From Methylotenera sp. (lineage in GTDB: Bacteria; Pseudomonadota; Gammaproteobacteria; Burkholderiales; Methylophilaceae): a stretch of 54,504 bases of DNA. Shown here piece by piece: positions 1-8,838 of this stretch. Below the pieces are notes generated by a model. The model saw only the letters and a list, made by a program, of their open reading frames with translations. It was not told the DNA's origin and searched no databases. How positions within the stretch are numbered: the first letter of the stretch is position 1; each line of letters begins with the position of its first letter. Position numbers and translations under genes: made by a program. The stretch is from contig JAHRYP010000018.1 in NCBI GenBank assembly GCA_020622105.1, positions 1 to 54,504 of the forward strand, given 5' to 3'.

Positions 1-52
1 TTGTTACTTCGAAACCGAAACGCATTTCAGTAGCTGCTGGTTTTGTCCACAT
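1..52 (-). CDS. pqqA: PqqA, PQQ precursor peptide (partial, cut by window edge)
   Basis: The first 17 codons on the minus strand read MWTKPAATEMRFGFEVT, the characteristic N-terminus of PqqA. PqqA is the ribosomal peptide whose Glu and Tyr are cross-linked by PqqE and excised to form pyrroloquinoline quinone. The conserved Glu is residue 15; the partner Tyr lies beyond the window. An AGGAG ribosome binding site at 61-65 sits just upstream of the ATG at 52-50. Known biology: PQQ is the cofactor of methanol dehydrogenases, so the gene fits a methylotroph. The remaining pqq genes presumably lie to the left, out of view. Confidence 0.9.
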   Translation of the reverse strand, partial: MWTKPAATEMRFGFEVT

Positions 53-193
53 AATAAATCTCCTAAAAGTTATTAATTAAGTACTGTATCTATGAATTAA
101 ATAATACATGGCTACAGAAAATAATCGCTATGTAAACCGCTTAAATCACACTCATGATTTTCATTAGAACAAGCTAGCAGTTAATGCCTGCTT

Positions 194-1030
194 CTAGTAG
201 GTAACAAATACACGGTAGCCGCTAACGGCGATGTCACTGGTCGTCACCGCCAGTTTAATTCTGGCTTCTGCGTTGGCCTGTATGCCATCTGCAATGATGG
301 CACCGGCAGGCAAATATTCATTAGGTTTAAAAATTCGGCGTAAAACCGGTTTATCTTCAACGTCGGTCAGTGTCAATTCAAGATTGGGGTAAGCTACAGC
401 ATGGTTGCCGCTGTTGATCAATGTACTCGCAAAACGAACTAAACCAGGATGCTCAGCATCTTCCTGCATATCAGAATCATCAATCACAATAAATTCGATT
501 TTATGAGGCAAATTGATAGTGCATGACAGTTTTTGGCATGCCTGTACTAGATAGGGTTTTGCATTCGGATAATAGATAGCAATTTCGTCACGCAGAAAGT
601 AGATACTTTGAATACCTGCGATTATAAGCAGAATCAGGGTAGCGAAAGCCCACAACCAGATGTGTGATTTATTGGTAATTTGATTAGAGCGGTTTTTGTT
701 CTTTTTAATTGTGTCGCCCAGAAAAGAAGGCTGCTGCTCGGCAATATCTGCTGTACGGTCTGTATCAGCTATTTCAGTAAATACTTGTGGTGATTCTGGT
801 GCAGAGGCAGCCGGTGCTGGAGTGGCATCAAGAGTTGAGGATGCTTGGTCATTTAGGCTGCTGTTATCAGTGGTATTTGCTGAGTCTTCTGCGACGGATA
901 TCTGTTGTGCTCGGGCATCAAATACTTGCATGCATTGCCCGCAGCGCACTTTACCGCCGTGTTGATTTAGCTGTTCTTCGGTCGCGAAAAATTGAGTTTG
1001 GCAGGCTGGGCAATGGGTTATGACGCGCAT
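194..1030 (-). CDS. DUF3426 zinc-ribbon membrane protein
   Basis: This 278-residue protein has an N-terminal MJ0042-type zinc ribbon (CPAC at residues 7-10, CGQC near 30-33). A low-complexity Ser/Ala/Asp-rich linker follows, then one membrane segment near residues 125-147, then a C-terminal DUF3426 domain predicted to be periplasmic. Its function is not established. It overlaps the 3' end of prmA by 13 bases, so the two are very likely cotranslated. Genes of this family commonly follow prmA in betaproteobacteria, which supports the call. The zinc ribbon suggests a regulatory or nucleic-acid or protein binding role, but that is only inference. Confidence 0.85.
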   Translation of the reverse strand: MRVITHCPACQTQFFATEEQLNQHGGKVRCGQCMQVFDARAQQISVAEDSANTTDNSSLNDQASSTLDATPAPAASAPESPQVFTEIADTDRTADIAEQQPSFLGDTIKKNKNRSNQITNKSHIWLWAFATLILLIIAGIQSIYFLRDEIAIYYPNAKPYLVQACQKLSCTINLPHKIEFIVIDDSDMQEDAEHPGLVRFASTLINSGNHAVAYPNLELTLTDVEDKPVLRRIFKPNEYLPAGAIIADGIQANAEARIKLAVTTSDIAVSGYRVFVTY

Positions 1031-1911
1031 TTTCTCGTGCCAGTTAGTAACACCCAGGCGTCCATGTATTGCGGTGTATCCATATCAAACCACTCGGCAT
1101 AGATGGCAGAAACAGCAGACTCCTGTTCACGTAAAATACCGGAGAGCGCAATTTTTCCTCCCGCTTTGCATGAACTAGCTAGCGCAGGCGCTAATACACT
1201 TAAAGCACTGGATAGAATATTGGCGACTACAATATCATACTCTGCAGCTTGATATTGGCTAGCTGGGTAAAAGCCTGCAGTAACGGCGTTTTGTTCTGCA
1301 TTGTATAAGCTGGATTGAATCGCTTGCGGATCAATATCCACACCTACAACTTCACCAGCGCCCAGTTTTTTAGCGGCTATCGCTAAAATACCCGAGCCAC
1401 AACCGTAATCAAGCACAGACTGCTCGGGTTTAACGGTTTGTGTTAACCAAGCCAGGCATAAGTGTGTAGTCGGATGACTGCCAGTGCCGAACGCTAGACC
1501 CGGGTCGAGAATGATGTTGATGGCATCTGGGTTAGGTGAGTCGTGCCAGGTTGGCACAATCCACAATGTATCGGTAATTCTAATCGGGTCGAATTGGGAT
1601 TGTGTTGCGTACCAATCCTGTTCCTGAATAATTTCAGTTGTGTATTTGAGGCCAGATAGTTTGGTCTGTGACTGCAAATCAGCAATCACAGCATTAATAT
1701 CTGTACCCTCATCAAACAAGGCGCTGACAAGATTCTGCTGCCAGATACCAGGTGGCGGATCTCCAGGTTCGCCGAAAATAGGCTGTTCATCGATGGTTTC
1801 AGCATTGGCATCTTCAATAATTGCAGACAATGCGCCAAGCTCCATGAGGGTATCGCTAATGAGATCAGCGGTATTATCCTGTGCTTCAATTTTTAGTGAT
1901 ACCCAAGCCAT
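1018..1911 (-). CDS. prmA: Ribosomal protein L11 methyltransferase
   Basis: PrmA trimethylates ribosomal protein L11 using S-adenosylmethionine in the cytoplasm. The 297-residue length is normal for the family. The N-terminal substrate-recognition domain begins MAWVSLKIEAQ. The SAM-binding motif I, LDYGCGSGILAIAA, lies near residues 167-180, followed by VVGVDIDPQAI. The catalytic-domain motif VVANILSSAL follows near 230. The gene sits 11 bases after accC and overlaps the DUF3426 gene, forming an accB-accC-prmA-DUF3426 operon. Confidence 0.96.
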   Translation of the reverse strand: MAWVSLKIEAQDNTADLISDTLMELGALSAIIEDANAETIDEQPIFGEPGDPPPGIWQQNLVSALFDEGTDINAVIADLQSQTKLSGLKYTTEIIQEQDWYATQSQFDPIRITDTLWIVPTWHDSPNPDAINIILDPGLAFGTGSHPTTHLCLAWLTQTVKPEQSVLDYGCGSGILAIAAKKLGAGEVVGVDIDPQAIQSSLYNAEQNAVTAGFYPASQYQAAEYDIVVANILSSALSVLAPALASSCKAGGKIALSGILREQESAVSAIYAEWFDMDTPQYMDAWVLLTGTRKCAS

Positions 1912-1922
1912 ACTTACCTTGT

Positions 1923-3278
1923 TTATTTATTGTAGATACCGAGTTTTTGCTCAAGGTAGTGAATGCTGGTACCGCCCAAGTGAAAAGCTGCATCTGCCAT
2001 TAATTCAGCATGCAAGGCAATGTTGGTGTTGATACCATCAATCATCATTTCAGAAAGTGCGATACGCATGCGGGCAATCGCCTGATCACGCGTGTCACCG
2101 TAAGTAATCAACTTACCGATCATTGAATCGTAATGCGGTGGTACCGTATAACCAGCATAGGCATGTGTATCGATACGCACACCTGGGCCGCCCGGCATAT
2201 GAAACGTTTTGATTTTGCCCGGAGACGGAACAAAGCTGTATGGATCTTCAGCATTCAAACGGCACTCAATGGCATGACCGCGTAATTGAATATCTTTCTG
2301 GCGGAATTTAAGCTTTTCACCAGCAGCTACAAAAATCTGCTGTTGTACCAAGTCGATACCGGTAATCATTTCGGTAACCGTATGTTCTACCTGCAAACGC
2401 GTATTCATTTCAATGAAATAAAACTCGTTGTTTTCATACAGAAATTCAAAAGTACCAGCGCCGCGATATTTGATCTTGCGGCATGCTTCAGCACAGCGCT
2501 CGCCAATTTTGTCGCGTAAACGGGCGTTTAATAATGGTGCCGGTGCTTCTTCAATTACTTTTTGGTGACGGCGCTGCATAGAACAATCACGCTCGCCTAA
2601 AAATACTGCGTTGCCATGCTGGTCAGCTAGCACTTGAATTTCAATGTGACGCGGCTTTTCCAGATACTTTTCCATGTAAACCACAGGATTGTTGAAAGCA
2701 GCCTGTGCTTCAGCCTTGGTCATATTCACGGAAGTCAGCAACGCTGCCTCTGTGTGTACCACGCGCATACCGCGACCACCGCCACCACCAGCTGCTTTAA
2801 TAATGACTGGGTAGCCGATGTGTTTAGCAATTTTAATAATTTCGGCAGGGTCATCAGGCAGTGCACCTTCAGAGCCCGGTACACAAGGTACACCGGCTTT
2901 ACGCATGGCGTCTTTGGCCGAAACCTTATCGCCCATCAGGCGTATGGTTTCGGCGCGTGGGCCGATAAATACAAAACCGCTTTGTTCTACGCGTTCGGCA
3001 AAGTCTGCATTTTCAGATAAAAAGCCGTAGCCGGGATGAATGGCCTGCGCATCGGTCACTTCAGCTGCGCTGATGACTGCCGGTACATTGAGGTAGCTCT
3101 GGCTGGACGGTGCTGGGCCGATACAAACAGATTCGTCTGCTAATTTTACATATTTCGCTTCACGGTCAGCCTCTGAGTGTACAGCGACCGTTCTAATACC
3201 AAGTTCGCGACATGCGCGCTGAACGCGTAGTGCGATTTCACCGCGATTCGCGATTAAGATTTTGTCAAACATAGCCAT
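1923..3278 (-). CDS. accC: Acetyl-CoA carboxylase, biotin carboxylase subunit
   Basis: AccC carboxylates the biotin carried by AccB using ATP and bicarbonate, the first half-reaction of fatty-acid synthesis. The 451-residue protein has the N-terminal [13 protein letters not shown] motif, the glycine-rich ATP-grasp loop [14 protein letters not shown] near 160-175, and [16 protein letters not shown] near 288-303. Two starts are possible: the ATG used here, or an ATG two codons later that gives the more usual MFDKIL start. It lies 29 bases after accB and is cotranscribed with it. Confidence 0.97.
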   Translation of the reverse strand: MAMFDKILIANRGEIALRVQRACRELGIRTVAVHSEADREAKYVKLADESVCIGPAPSSQSYLNVPAVISAAEVTDAQAIHPGYGFLSENADFAERVEQSGFVFIGPRAETIRLMGDKVSAKDAMRKAGVPCVPGSEGALPDDPAEIIKIAKHIGYPVIIKAAGGGGGRGMRVVHTEAALLTSVNMTKAEAQAAFNNPVVYMEKYLEKPRHIEIQVLADQHGNAVFLGERDCSMQRRHQKVIEEAPAPLLNARLRDKIGERCAEACRKIKYRGAGTFEFLYENNEFYFIEMNTRLQVEHTVTEMITGIDLVQQQIFVAAGEKLKFRQKDIQLRGHAIECRLNAEDPYSFVPSPGKIKTFHMPGGPGVRIDTHAYAGYTVPPHYDSMIGKLITYGDTRDQAIARMRIALSEMMIDGINTNIALHAELMADAAFHLGGTSIHYLEQKLGIYNK

Positions 3279-3307
3279 GAAAGTTGAATTCCATTCTTTT
3301 AAAAATT

Positions 3308-3766
3308 TTAGCCAATAATGAAGAGTGGTTCGCCGAATTCAATGGCTTGACCATTATCGACTAAGATTTTCTTGATAACGCCGGCTTTATCAGCCTCGAT
3401 TTCGTTAAGCAACTTCATCGCTTCAATAATACATAGCGTGTCACCAATAGCTACAGTATCGCCGACCTCAACGAATGATTTAGCATCCGGTGATGGTGAA
3501 CGGTAAAAAGTACCGACCATGGGTGATTTGACTGCGTGACCTTCTTCAACAGCCGGTGCTTCTATAGCCGGGGCTGCTGGTGCGGCAGCAGCTGGGGCTG
3601 CATATTGTGGCGCGCTGTATTGCATAGGCGCGTATTGCTGCACTGATGCATTGGATGTGAAGTTGCGGCTAATGCGTACCTTTTCGCCATCTTCGGTAAG
3701 TTCAAGCTCTGAAATACCTGATTCTTCTACTAAATCGATTAACTTTTTAAGTTTGCGTAAATCCAT
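3308..3766 (-). CDS. accB: Acetyl-CoA carboxylase, biotin carboxyl carrier protein
   Basis: AccB carries the covalently bound biotin of acetyl-CoA carboxylase. The 152-residue length is typical. An N-terminal helical domain ([17 protein letters not shown]) is followed by an Ala/Pro-rich flexible linker around residues 50-72. The biotinyl domain carries the EAMKL motif, whose lysine near residue 118 is the biotinylation site, and the proline-containing [11 protein letters not shown] strand. It lies directly upstream of accC and 33 bases downstream of aroQ, the common aroQ-accB-accC order. Confidence 0.97.
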   Translation of the reverse strand: MDLRKLKKLIDLVEESGISELELTEDGEKVRISRNFTSNASVQQYAPMQYSAPQYAAPAAAAPAAPAIEAPAVEEGHAVKSPMVGTFYRSPSPDAKSFVEVGDTVAIGDTLCIIEAMKLLNEIEADKAGVIKKILVDNGQAIEFGEPLFIIG

Positions 3767-3799
3767 GATAACCCTCTGAAAATTTTAATTTTAATTATA

Positions 3800-4252
3800 T
3801 TAATTAGAACGATCGATGTGTTGAATAGCGTAGTCAAGCGCCAATGCATAACCTTGGGCGCCTAAACCACTAATGATGCCGACGGCAATATCAGTGAAAT
3901 ATGAATGGTGACGGAATGCTTCACGTGCAAAAACGTTGGATAAATGTACTTCAATAAAAGGTACTTTTACTGCACTTAATGCATCACGCATGGCAACTGA
4001 TGTGTGCGTGAATGCTGCTGGGTTGATAATTACAAAATCAACTTTATGCGTTGCCAGAGATTGAATTTTAGTAACAAGATCCCCTTCAGAATTGCTTTGA
4101 AAGGTTTCTAATGCAATATTGGCAGCTCTTGCTTTGCTGGTGAGCGACTGATTAATGCTTTCCAGTGTTGCGCTGCCATAGTGTTCAGGTTCGCGCAGTC
4201 CCAGCATATTAAGGTTAGGGCCATGTAATACTAAAATGGATTTAGATGACAT
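3800..4252 (-). CDS. aroQ: 3-dehydroquinate dehydratase, type II
   Basis: AroQ converts 3-dehydroquinate to 3-dehydroshikimate in aromatic amino-acid biosynthesis. The 150-residue length fits the dodecameric type II family. Visible motifs are [21 protein letters not shown], with the active-site tyrosine near residue 25, [16 protein letters not shown], and [17 protein letters not shown] with the catalytic histidine region. It is the first gene of the aroQ-accB-accC-prmA transcript. A perfect 10-bp inverted repeat lies 27 bases before its start codon. Confidence 0.96.
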   Translation of the reverse strand: MSSKSILVLHGPNLNMLGLREPEHYGSATLESINQSLTSKARAANIALETFQSNSEGDLVTKIQSLATHKVDFVIINPAAFTHTSVAMRDALSAVKVPFIEVHLSNVFAREAFRHHSYFTDIAVGIISGLGAQGYALALDYAIQHIDRSN

Positions 4253-4278
4253 GGTTGCATGCCTTTATGAACGAATTT

Positions 4279-4309
4279 TTGCGATTATTGCTGTATTTCA
4301 TAATCGCAA
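4279..4309 (-). promoter_or_regulatory. Perfect 10-bp inverted repeat upstream of aroQ
   Basis: TTGCGATTAT at 4279-4288 and ATAATCGCAA at 4300-4309 are exact reverse complements around an 11-base spacer. They sit within the leader or promoter region of the aroQ-accBC operon. On the minus strand the repeat is followed by AAAAATTCG, not a U-tract, so a terminator reading is weak. It could be an operator, for example for a regulator of fatty-acid synthesis, or an RNA hairpin. The regulator is unknown. Confidence 0.45.
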
Positions 4310-4440
4310 GTTTGCCGAAGTTAATAGATTTTGTCCAGCAACATTAATGTAATTAAGCGAATTTACTAGTAGATTATGTAATTAACGTGAAGAATTTTTG
4401 TTATCAGCTTATTTCAGGTAATTTAATTATAAGCCAATAT

Positions 4441-4989
4441 TTACTGCGGTAATAAATTTAGTAGGGATTTTTCAAGTAACGGTTTACTGATTCTGCCATA
4501 AAATGTGTCTATCACGCGGCCATCTGCGCCTATTATTACCGTATAAGGTAGCACGCCTTTGTCATTGCCAAGGTCGGCTCCCAGGTTCATGCCTTCATTT
4601 TCGGCAATGAAAATTGGATAAGTAACCGGGGAGGACTGCAGGTATTCTTTGACCAATGGCAATTCATCTTCTGCGATGCCTAGAACAACAACATTTCTAT
4701 TTTTATACTCCAGTTGCAGCTCAGAAAGCTCAGGCATTTCTTCACGGCAGGGCGGACACCATGTCGCCCAGAAATTAAGCACAATGATTTTGCCTTTGTA
4801 TTGGCTTAGGTTCTGCTGGGCGCCTTGAATGTTTGTCAGCGGCGTAGTAAAAAGTGGAGCGCTGCTAATTTGCGCTTTGCTATTTGCCGGATTGTCATAG
4901 ATGGGGTTGATTGCATAATGCCGTACAGCCAAACCTAAAATGATCAGAATGGTCAGGTAGGCAATGAAAGAAAGAGGTTTTTTTAACAT
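4441..4989 (-). CDS. TlpA/ResA-like membrane-anchored thioredoxin
   Basis: An N-terminal membrane segment (FIAYLTILIILGLAVRHY) anchors a thioredoxin-fold domain in the periplasm. The active site FWATWCPPCREEM has cysteines near residues 78 and 81. A cis-Pro region (GVLPYTVIIGADGRVID) follows, as in TlpA/ResA proteins. The family reduces periplasmic disulfides, for example in cytochrome c maturation, with electrons from DsbD. I chose the ATG at 4989 because it overlaps the dsbD stop as ATGTTAA; a TTG seven codons upstream is possible but has no clear ribosome binding site. Being directly behind dsbD, it is probably a client of DsbD. Confidence 0.88.
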   Translation of the reverse strand: MLKKPLSFIAYLTILIILGLAVRHYAINPIYDNPANSKAQISSAPLFTTPLTNIQGAQQNLSQYKGKIIVLNFWATWCPPCREEMPELSELQLEYKNRNVVVLGIAEDELPLVKEYLQSSPVTYPIFIAENEGMNLGADLGNDKGVLPYTVIIGADGRVIDTFYGRISKPLLEKSLLNLLPQ

Positions 4990-6887
4990 TGAATCGTTTC
5001 TGGCAGGCAACTGCCGCGCTGGTTCAGGATTTGTAAGAAGTCATCTGCATTTTTATAGCCGACGACTTTAAGATGCGTTTCTTCTTGTGCTTTGTTGTTG
5101 AAAAATAAAATTCCTGGCGGGCCGAATAGATTGAAGCGCTGTAATAAAGCTTTATCATCTTCGCTATTCCCGGTGACGTCAGCCTGCAGTAATACCGTGT
5201 CTTTGAGAGCAGTCTGCACACGTGGGTCACTAAATGTGAACTGCTCCAGTTCTTTGCACGATACACACCAGTCAGCGTAAAAATCGAGCATTACTGGTTT
5301 ACCTTGTGCGGCCTTTAATTCTGCATCCAGCTCTGCCAGATTTTTAACGCGTTTAAAATTAAGACTTGAGTGTTGCTGCTCTTGAGAGACGTTGCTTTTT
5401 GCCAACAAGCCGCCGAGAGGCTGCAATGGCGATTTTGCATTGGATAATGCGCCAACCAGCATCGTCAATCCGGTTACTAATAACATGATTGCGATACCTT
5501 TCCAGAACCTGAGTGCAGGTTTAGCATCAACAGGCAGCGGATCTAATGCATGCATGAAGATTGCCGGTATGATTAATAGTGCCGCCCATAATGCAAGCTG
5601 CAAGCTGACGGGAATAATGGGTGTTATCAGCCATACCGCAACGCCTATCATCAATACGCCAAACAGGTTGCGTACCGCATTCATCCAGCTGCCGACTCTA
5701 GGCAGCAGTGTACCTGCAGAGGCGCCGATAAGCAGCAACGGTGCTCCCATGCCAAGAGACAGCGAGAACAGAGCAACGCCACCCAGCAGCACATCACTGG
5801 TTTTACTGATGTAAAGCAATGCCCCCGCGAGCGGTGCAGCAACGCATGGACTGATGATGAGTGCAGAAAGTGCGCCCATCAGGAAATCGCTGAACAGATG
5901 CCCGCCTTTAATGCGGCGGCTTACAGACATGAGGCCATTTTCAAGACTGCTCGGCAGCTTCAGTTCATAAAAGCCGAACATGGAAAGTGCCAACACTAGA
6001 AACACCAATGCGCCGAAACCTAGTGCCCAAGGAGTTTGCAGGGTATTGCTTAATAACGTACCTGATAGCCCTGCACCAATACCTATAAGTGTATATGTCA
6101 GGCACATGCCAAACGTATATGCCAGTGACAAGTTAAAAGCATGTAGACGTGTTAAATGTGCGTTTTTACCGATAATGATGGACGATAAAATGGGGTACAT
6201 CGGGTACACGCAAGGCGTGAAAGACAGCAACAGGCCGGCAGTAAAGAAGCCTAGAATAATTAACCACCATTTGCCGCTTTTGAGCAGATTGGTTGCCTGA
6301 CTGTCATTGTCGGAGATATTGGTACTGTCAGTAGAGCTGCCTGAGTTTGAATTCGCAGGAACTTCTGATGCGCCTGTATTATCTGAATTAGTAACTGCTT
6401 GTGGGGTGATGGTAAAGGTTTTATGTTGCGGTGCGTAACAAAGTCCTTTTTCGCTACAGCCCTGATAGGTAGCTTTAATGTTTATTGGAGTGCTGTCTGC
6501 GCTCTTAATAATGATATTACCAGTAAAATCATGGTGATATACTTCCATCTTGCCAAAGTTAGGGTCATCCTTGATGTCACCGTCCGGTAGTTTGACTTCG
6601 TGATCAAACGCAGGGGTGAGCACAAATTTAATGCGTTCTTTGTACAGATAATACCCAGGCGCGACTTTGAAATCAGCGTTGATTTGAACGTTGGTTTGTC
6701 CATTACTTTGATTTTTGGATTGAACAATATCTAATCCAAAAGCTGCATCCGGAGATAGAAATTCATCTTCAGTGCTATCGGTGCTGAACAGATTTTTAGT
6801 GAAGCTGCTGGAATTGCCGGCATTGCTTAACTGTGTAGTGAATACAGTGAAGAGAATTAATAAAAAATAAGAAAATCTTTTTAACAT
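4983..6887 (-). CDS. dsbD: Thiol:disulfide interchange protein DsbD
   Basis: DsbD moves electrons from cytoplasmic thioredoxin across the inner membrane to periplasmic proteins. The 634-residue protein shows all three modules. After a signal peptide (residues 1-23) comes the periplasmic alpha domain with C144 and C150 (YQGCSEKGLCYAPQ). The membrane domain, about residues 205-490, carries FTPCVYPMYP and ISPCVAAPLAG. The C-terminal thioredoxin-like domain has DWCVSCK (C541, C544). It ends in cysteine because its last codon is shared with the next gene's start in an ATGTTAA overlap. CutA precedes it in the same kind of overlap, as in E. coli, where cutA and dsbD are also adjacent. Confidence 0.97.
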   Translation of the reverse strand: MLKRFSYFLLILFTVFTTQLSNAGNSSSFTKNLFSTDSTEDEFLSPDAAFGLDIVQSKNQSNGQTNVQINADFKVAPGYYLYKERIKFVLTPAFDHEVKLPDGDIKDDPNFGKMEVYHHDFTGNIIIKSADSTPINIKATYQGCSEKGLCYAPQHKTFTITPQAVTNSDNTGASEVPANSNSGSSTDSTNISDNDSQATNLLKSGKWWLIILGFFTAGLLLSFTPCVYPMYPILSSIIIGKNAHLTRLHAFNLSLAYTFGMCLTYTLIGIGAGLSGTLLSNTLQTPWALGFGALVFLVLALSMFGFYELKLPSSLENGLMSVSRRIKGGHLFSDFLMGALSALIISPCVAAPLAGALLYISKTSDVLLGGVALFSLSLGMGAPLLLIGASAGTLLPRVGSWMNAVRNLFGVLMIGVAVWLITPIIPVSLQLALWAALLIIPAIFMHALDPLPVDAKPALRFWKGIAIMLLVTGLTMLVGALSNAKSPLQPLGGLLAKSNVSQEQQHSSLNFKRVKNLAELDAELKAAQGKPVMLDFYADWCVSCKELEQFTFSDPRVQTALKDTVLLQADVTGNSEDDKALLQRFNLFGPPGILFFNNKAQEETHLKVVGYKNADDFLQILNQRGSCLPETIQC

Positions 6888-7237
6888 GTAGTACTTTCAG
6901 CAGATAATTGTGCATTTACCCATTGTAAATATTGGGGTAAGCCACCATCTACGTTGATAGTGATTATTTCAGGAAGTTCATAAGGATGCGCTTTTATAAT
7001 GGCAGCTTCCAGTGCGTTATATTGGGTTAGGCTAGTTTTAATCAGCATAGGTACTTCAACAGAATGTTCCAGCTTGCCCTGCCATGTGTAGATAGACTGA
7101 CAGGGCGCCATAACGTTTACGCATGCAGCCAGTTTTTGCGTTACCAGTGACTCTGCCAGCAGCGCGGCGCTGGTCTGGTCAGGCATATTGGTCAGTACTA
7201 ATAGGATTTCTTTCAGTATGTTTTCTTTTTGCATCAC
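6881..7237 (-). CDS. cutA: Divalent-cation tolerance protein CutA
   Basis: CutA1 is a small trimeric cytoplasmic protein linked to copper and divalent-metal tolerance; its biochemical role is still unclear. The 118-residue length is typical. Family motifs are LLAESLVTQKLAACVNV, SIYTWQGKLEHSVEV and KAHPYELPEIITINVDGG. It is the first gene of the cutA-dsbD-tlpA-like operon and overlaps dsbD by seven bases (ATGTTAA). It is divergent from fxsA, with 33 bases between the two start codons. Confidence 0.95.
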   Translation of the reverse strand: MMQKENILKEILLVLTNMPDQTSAALLAESLVTQKLAACVNVMAPCQSIYTWQGKLEHSVEVPMLIKTSLTQYNALEAAIIKAHPYELPEIITINVDGGLPQYLQWVNAQLSAESTTC

Positions 7238-7270
7238 AGTTTTTGATTCAACATTTTAAGGTAGCACACC

Positions 7271-7690
7271 ATGCGTTTTTTTGTAGCTTTGATTTTACTC
7301 GCTTTTCCAATCGCTGAGATATGGCTATTGATTGAATTGGCAGATCAGTATGGCTGGTTATTGCTGTTGTACTTAGTCGCAATAGGCTGGCTGGGCTTAC
7401 GCCTGATTCGTGAAGAAAAAGCAAAGTTCAGTGTAAGCATGATGCAGAATATCGCTGCAGGTGGTAATCCGGCAAAAGCGGTGTTTGGTACCGCGCGCAA
7501 TATTATTGCAGGTGTATTGTTAATGCTGCCCGGCGTGATCACTGATATTATTGCAGTAACTTTGCTGTTGATTCCGATCAAGAATGCGCAGACATTAGGC
7601 GTGCCGCCTTCAAACGGTTCATCCCGGACATCACCATATCAAGCTGCTAATGATGATGTGATAGAGGGCGAATTTCGTCGCGAAGACTGA
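7271..7690 (+). CDS. fxsA: FxsA family membrane protein
   Basis: The 139-residue protein has hydrophobic segments near residues 3-22, 25-45 and 77-100, with the FxsA-family motifs PIAEIWLLIELADQYGW and LLMLPGVITDIIAVTLLLIP. Known biology: E. coli FxsA overexpression relieves exclusion of phage T7 by the F plasmid. Its normal job is not known. It is divergent from cutA, so the 33-base gap must hold or overlap both promoters. Confidence 0.93.
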   Translation: MRFFVALILLAFPIAEIWLLIELADQYGWLLLLYLVAIGWLGLRLIREEKAKFSVSMMQNIAAGGNPAKAVFGTARNIIAGVLLMLPGVITDIIAVTLLLIPIKNAQTLGVPPSNGSSRTSPYQAANDDVIEGEFRRED

Positions 7691-7742
7691 TTTTATAGAA
7701 GTACCCAAGTAAATTTTAATTAAACCCTTAGAAACACCTGAC

Positions 7743-8777
7743 ATGACATATCAAATTACGATTCAACCGAGTGGCCACACTTGCAGTGCGAAAGTTTATG
7801 AAACGGTTCTGGAATCAGCCTTGGAGGCTGGTTTTAATATCCCCTACGGTTGCCGAAATGGTGCTTGTGGCAGTTGCAAAGGAACCATACTGAGCGGCGA
7901 AGTTGATTATGGGGACTACGCGCGTAGTGCATTATCCGAAGAAGAAAAGGCCGCAGGCAAAGCGTTATTTTGCTGTGCAAGACCTTTATCTGACCTGACC
8001 ATTGAATGTAGGGAAATTATTATCGGCACTATAGCCCCGCGCATATTGCCGGCACGCGTTGAGCGTAAGCAACAGCTGTCACATGATGTGATGGCGTTAT
8101 TTTTGAAACTGCCGAGTAATGAACGTCTGCAGTTCATGGCCGGCCAGTATATTGAATTTTTGCTTAAAGATGGCAAGCGCCGCGCCTTTTCGCTGGCTAA
8201 TGCGCCACATGCGGATAATTTGCTGGAGCTGCATTTGCGTTTGATTCCGGGCGGCGTATTCACCGAGTATGTATTTAATGAAATGCCGGATAAGGCCATT
8301 CTGCGCATTGAAGGGCCATTCGGCAGTTTTTACTACCGTGATAATTCTGAGAAGCCCATCATTATGGTTGCCGGCGGTACCGGATTTGCGCCAATCAAAG
8401 GCATTATTGAACACATGCTTCACAACAACGTTCAGCGTGAAGTAACGTTATATTGGGGCGCTAAAGCGGGTGCCGATCTTTATATGCCTGAACTGCCGCA
8501 ATCCTGGGCTGAGCAGTATCCGCACATCAAGTTCATCCCTGTGTTGTCGGATGCCGTAGCAGAAGACAACTGGCAGGGCAGAACCGGCTTCGTGCACCAG
8601 GCGGTATTGGGTGATATTGCGGATTTAAGTCCTTACGAAGTTTATTGCTGCGGGGCTCCGGCCATGGTGGAGGTGGCACATGTCAGTTTTCAGCAGGCAG
8701 GTTTGCCTGAAAATGCCTTTTACTCGGATGCGTTCAATTATGCGAAGCCAACACCACCTCAGGCGGTAGCGGTTTAA
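7743..8777 (+). CDS. Ferredoxin-fused FAD/NAD(P)H reductase (CDP-6-deoxy-glucoseen reductase-like)
   Basis: An N-terminal plant-type 2Fe-2S ferredoxin domain has ligands C37, C42, C45 and C77 (YGCRNGACGSCKG, FCCARP). An FAD-binding domain (about residues 100-200, RAFSLANAP) and an NAD-binding domain (MVAGGTGFAPIKGIIEH near 222) follow. This arrangement belongs to the phenol-hydroxylase reductase/AscD family, often annotated as CDP-6-deoxy-delta-3,4-glucoseen reductase. No deoxysugar genes are nearby, so it is more likely a general electron-transfer reductase with an unknown partner. A hairpin with a T-rich tail lies just after the stop codon. Confidence 0.85.
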   Translation: MTYQITIQPSGHTCSAKVYETVLESALEAGFNIPYGCRNGACGSCKGTILSGEVDYGDYARSALSEEEKAAGKALFCCARPLSDLTIECREIIIGTIAPRILPARVERKQQLSHDVMALFLKLPSNERLQFMAGQYIEFLLKDGKRRAFSLANAPHADNLLELHLRLIPGGVFTEYVFNEMPDKAILRIEGPFGSFYYRDNSEKPIIMVAGGTGFAPIKGIIEHMLHNNVQREVTLYWGAKAGADLYMPELPQSWAEQYPHIKFIPVLSDAVAEDNWQGRTGFVHQAVLGDIADLSPYEVYCCGAPAMVEVAHVSFQQAGLPENAFYSDAFNYAKPTPPQAVAV

Positions 8778-8796
8778 CTGAGTATTATTCAAACCT

Positions 8797-8838
8797 ACAG
8801 GGCTTGCTTATTTAAATAGCTGGCCCTGTTTGTTTTTG
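8797..8838 (+). terminator. Hairpin terminator between the reductase gene and hemY
   Basis: ACAGGGC at 8797-8803 pairs exactly with GCCCTGT at 8823-8829. The loop holds a second short palindrome (ATTTAAAT), and TTGTTTTT follows on the plus strand. The position 20 bases after the reductase stop fits an intrinsic terminator. The hairpin also covers the last codons and stop of hemY on the other strand, so it may stop transcripts from both sides. Confidence 0.65.

Noticed and set aside
160-200. Inverted repeat CTAGCAG/CTGCttCTAG after the DUF3426 gene
   Set aside because: The stem is interrupted and has no T-tract, so I did not call it a terminator.
4989-5010. Upstream TTG start for the TlpA-like gene
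   Set aside because: It lacks a ribosome binding site, while the ATG at 4989 makes the same ATGTTAA overlap seen at cutA-dsbD.
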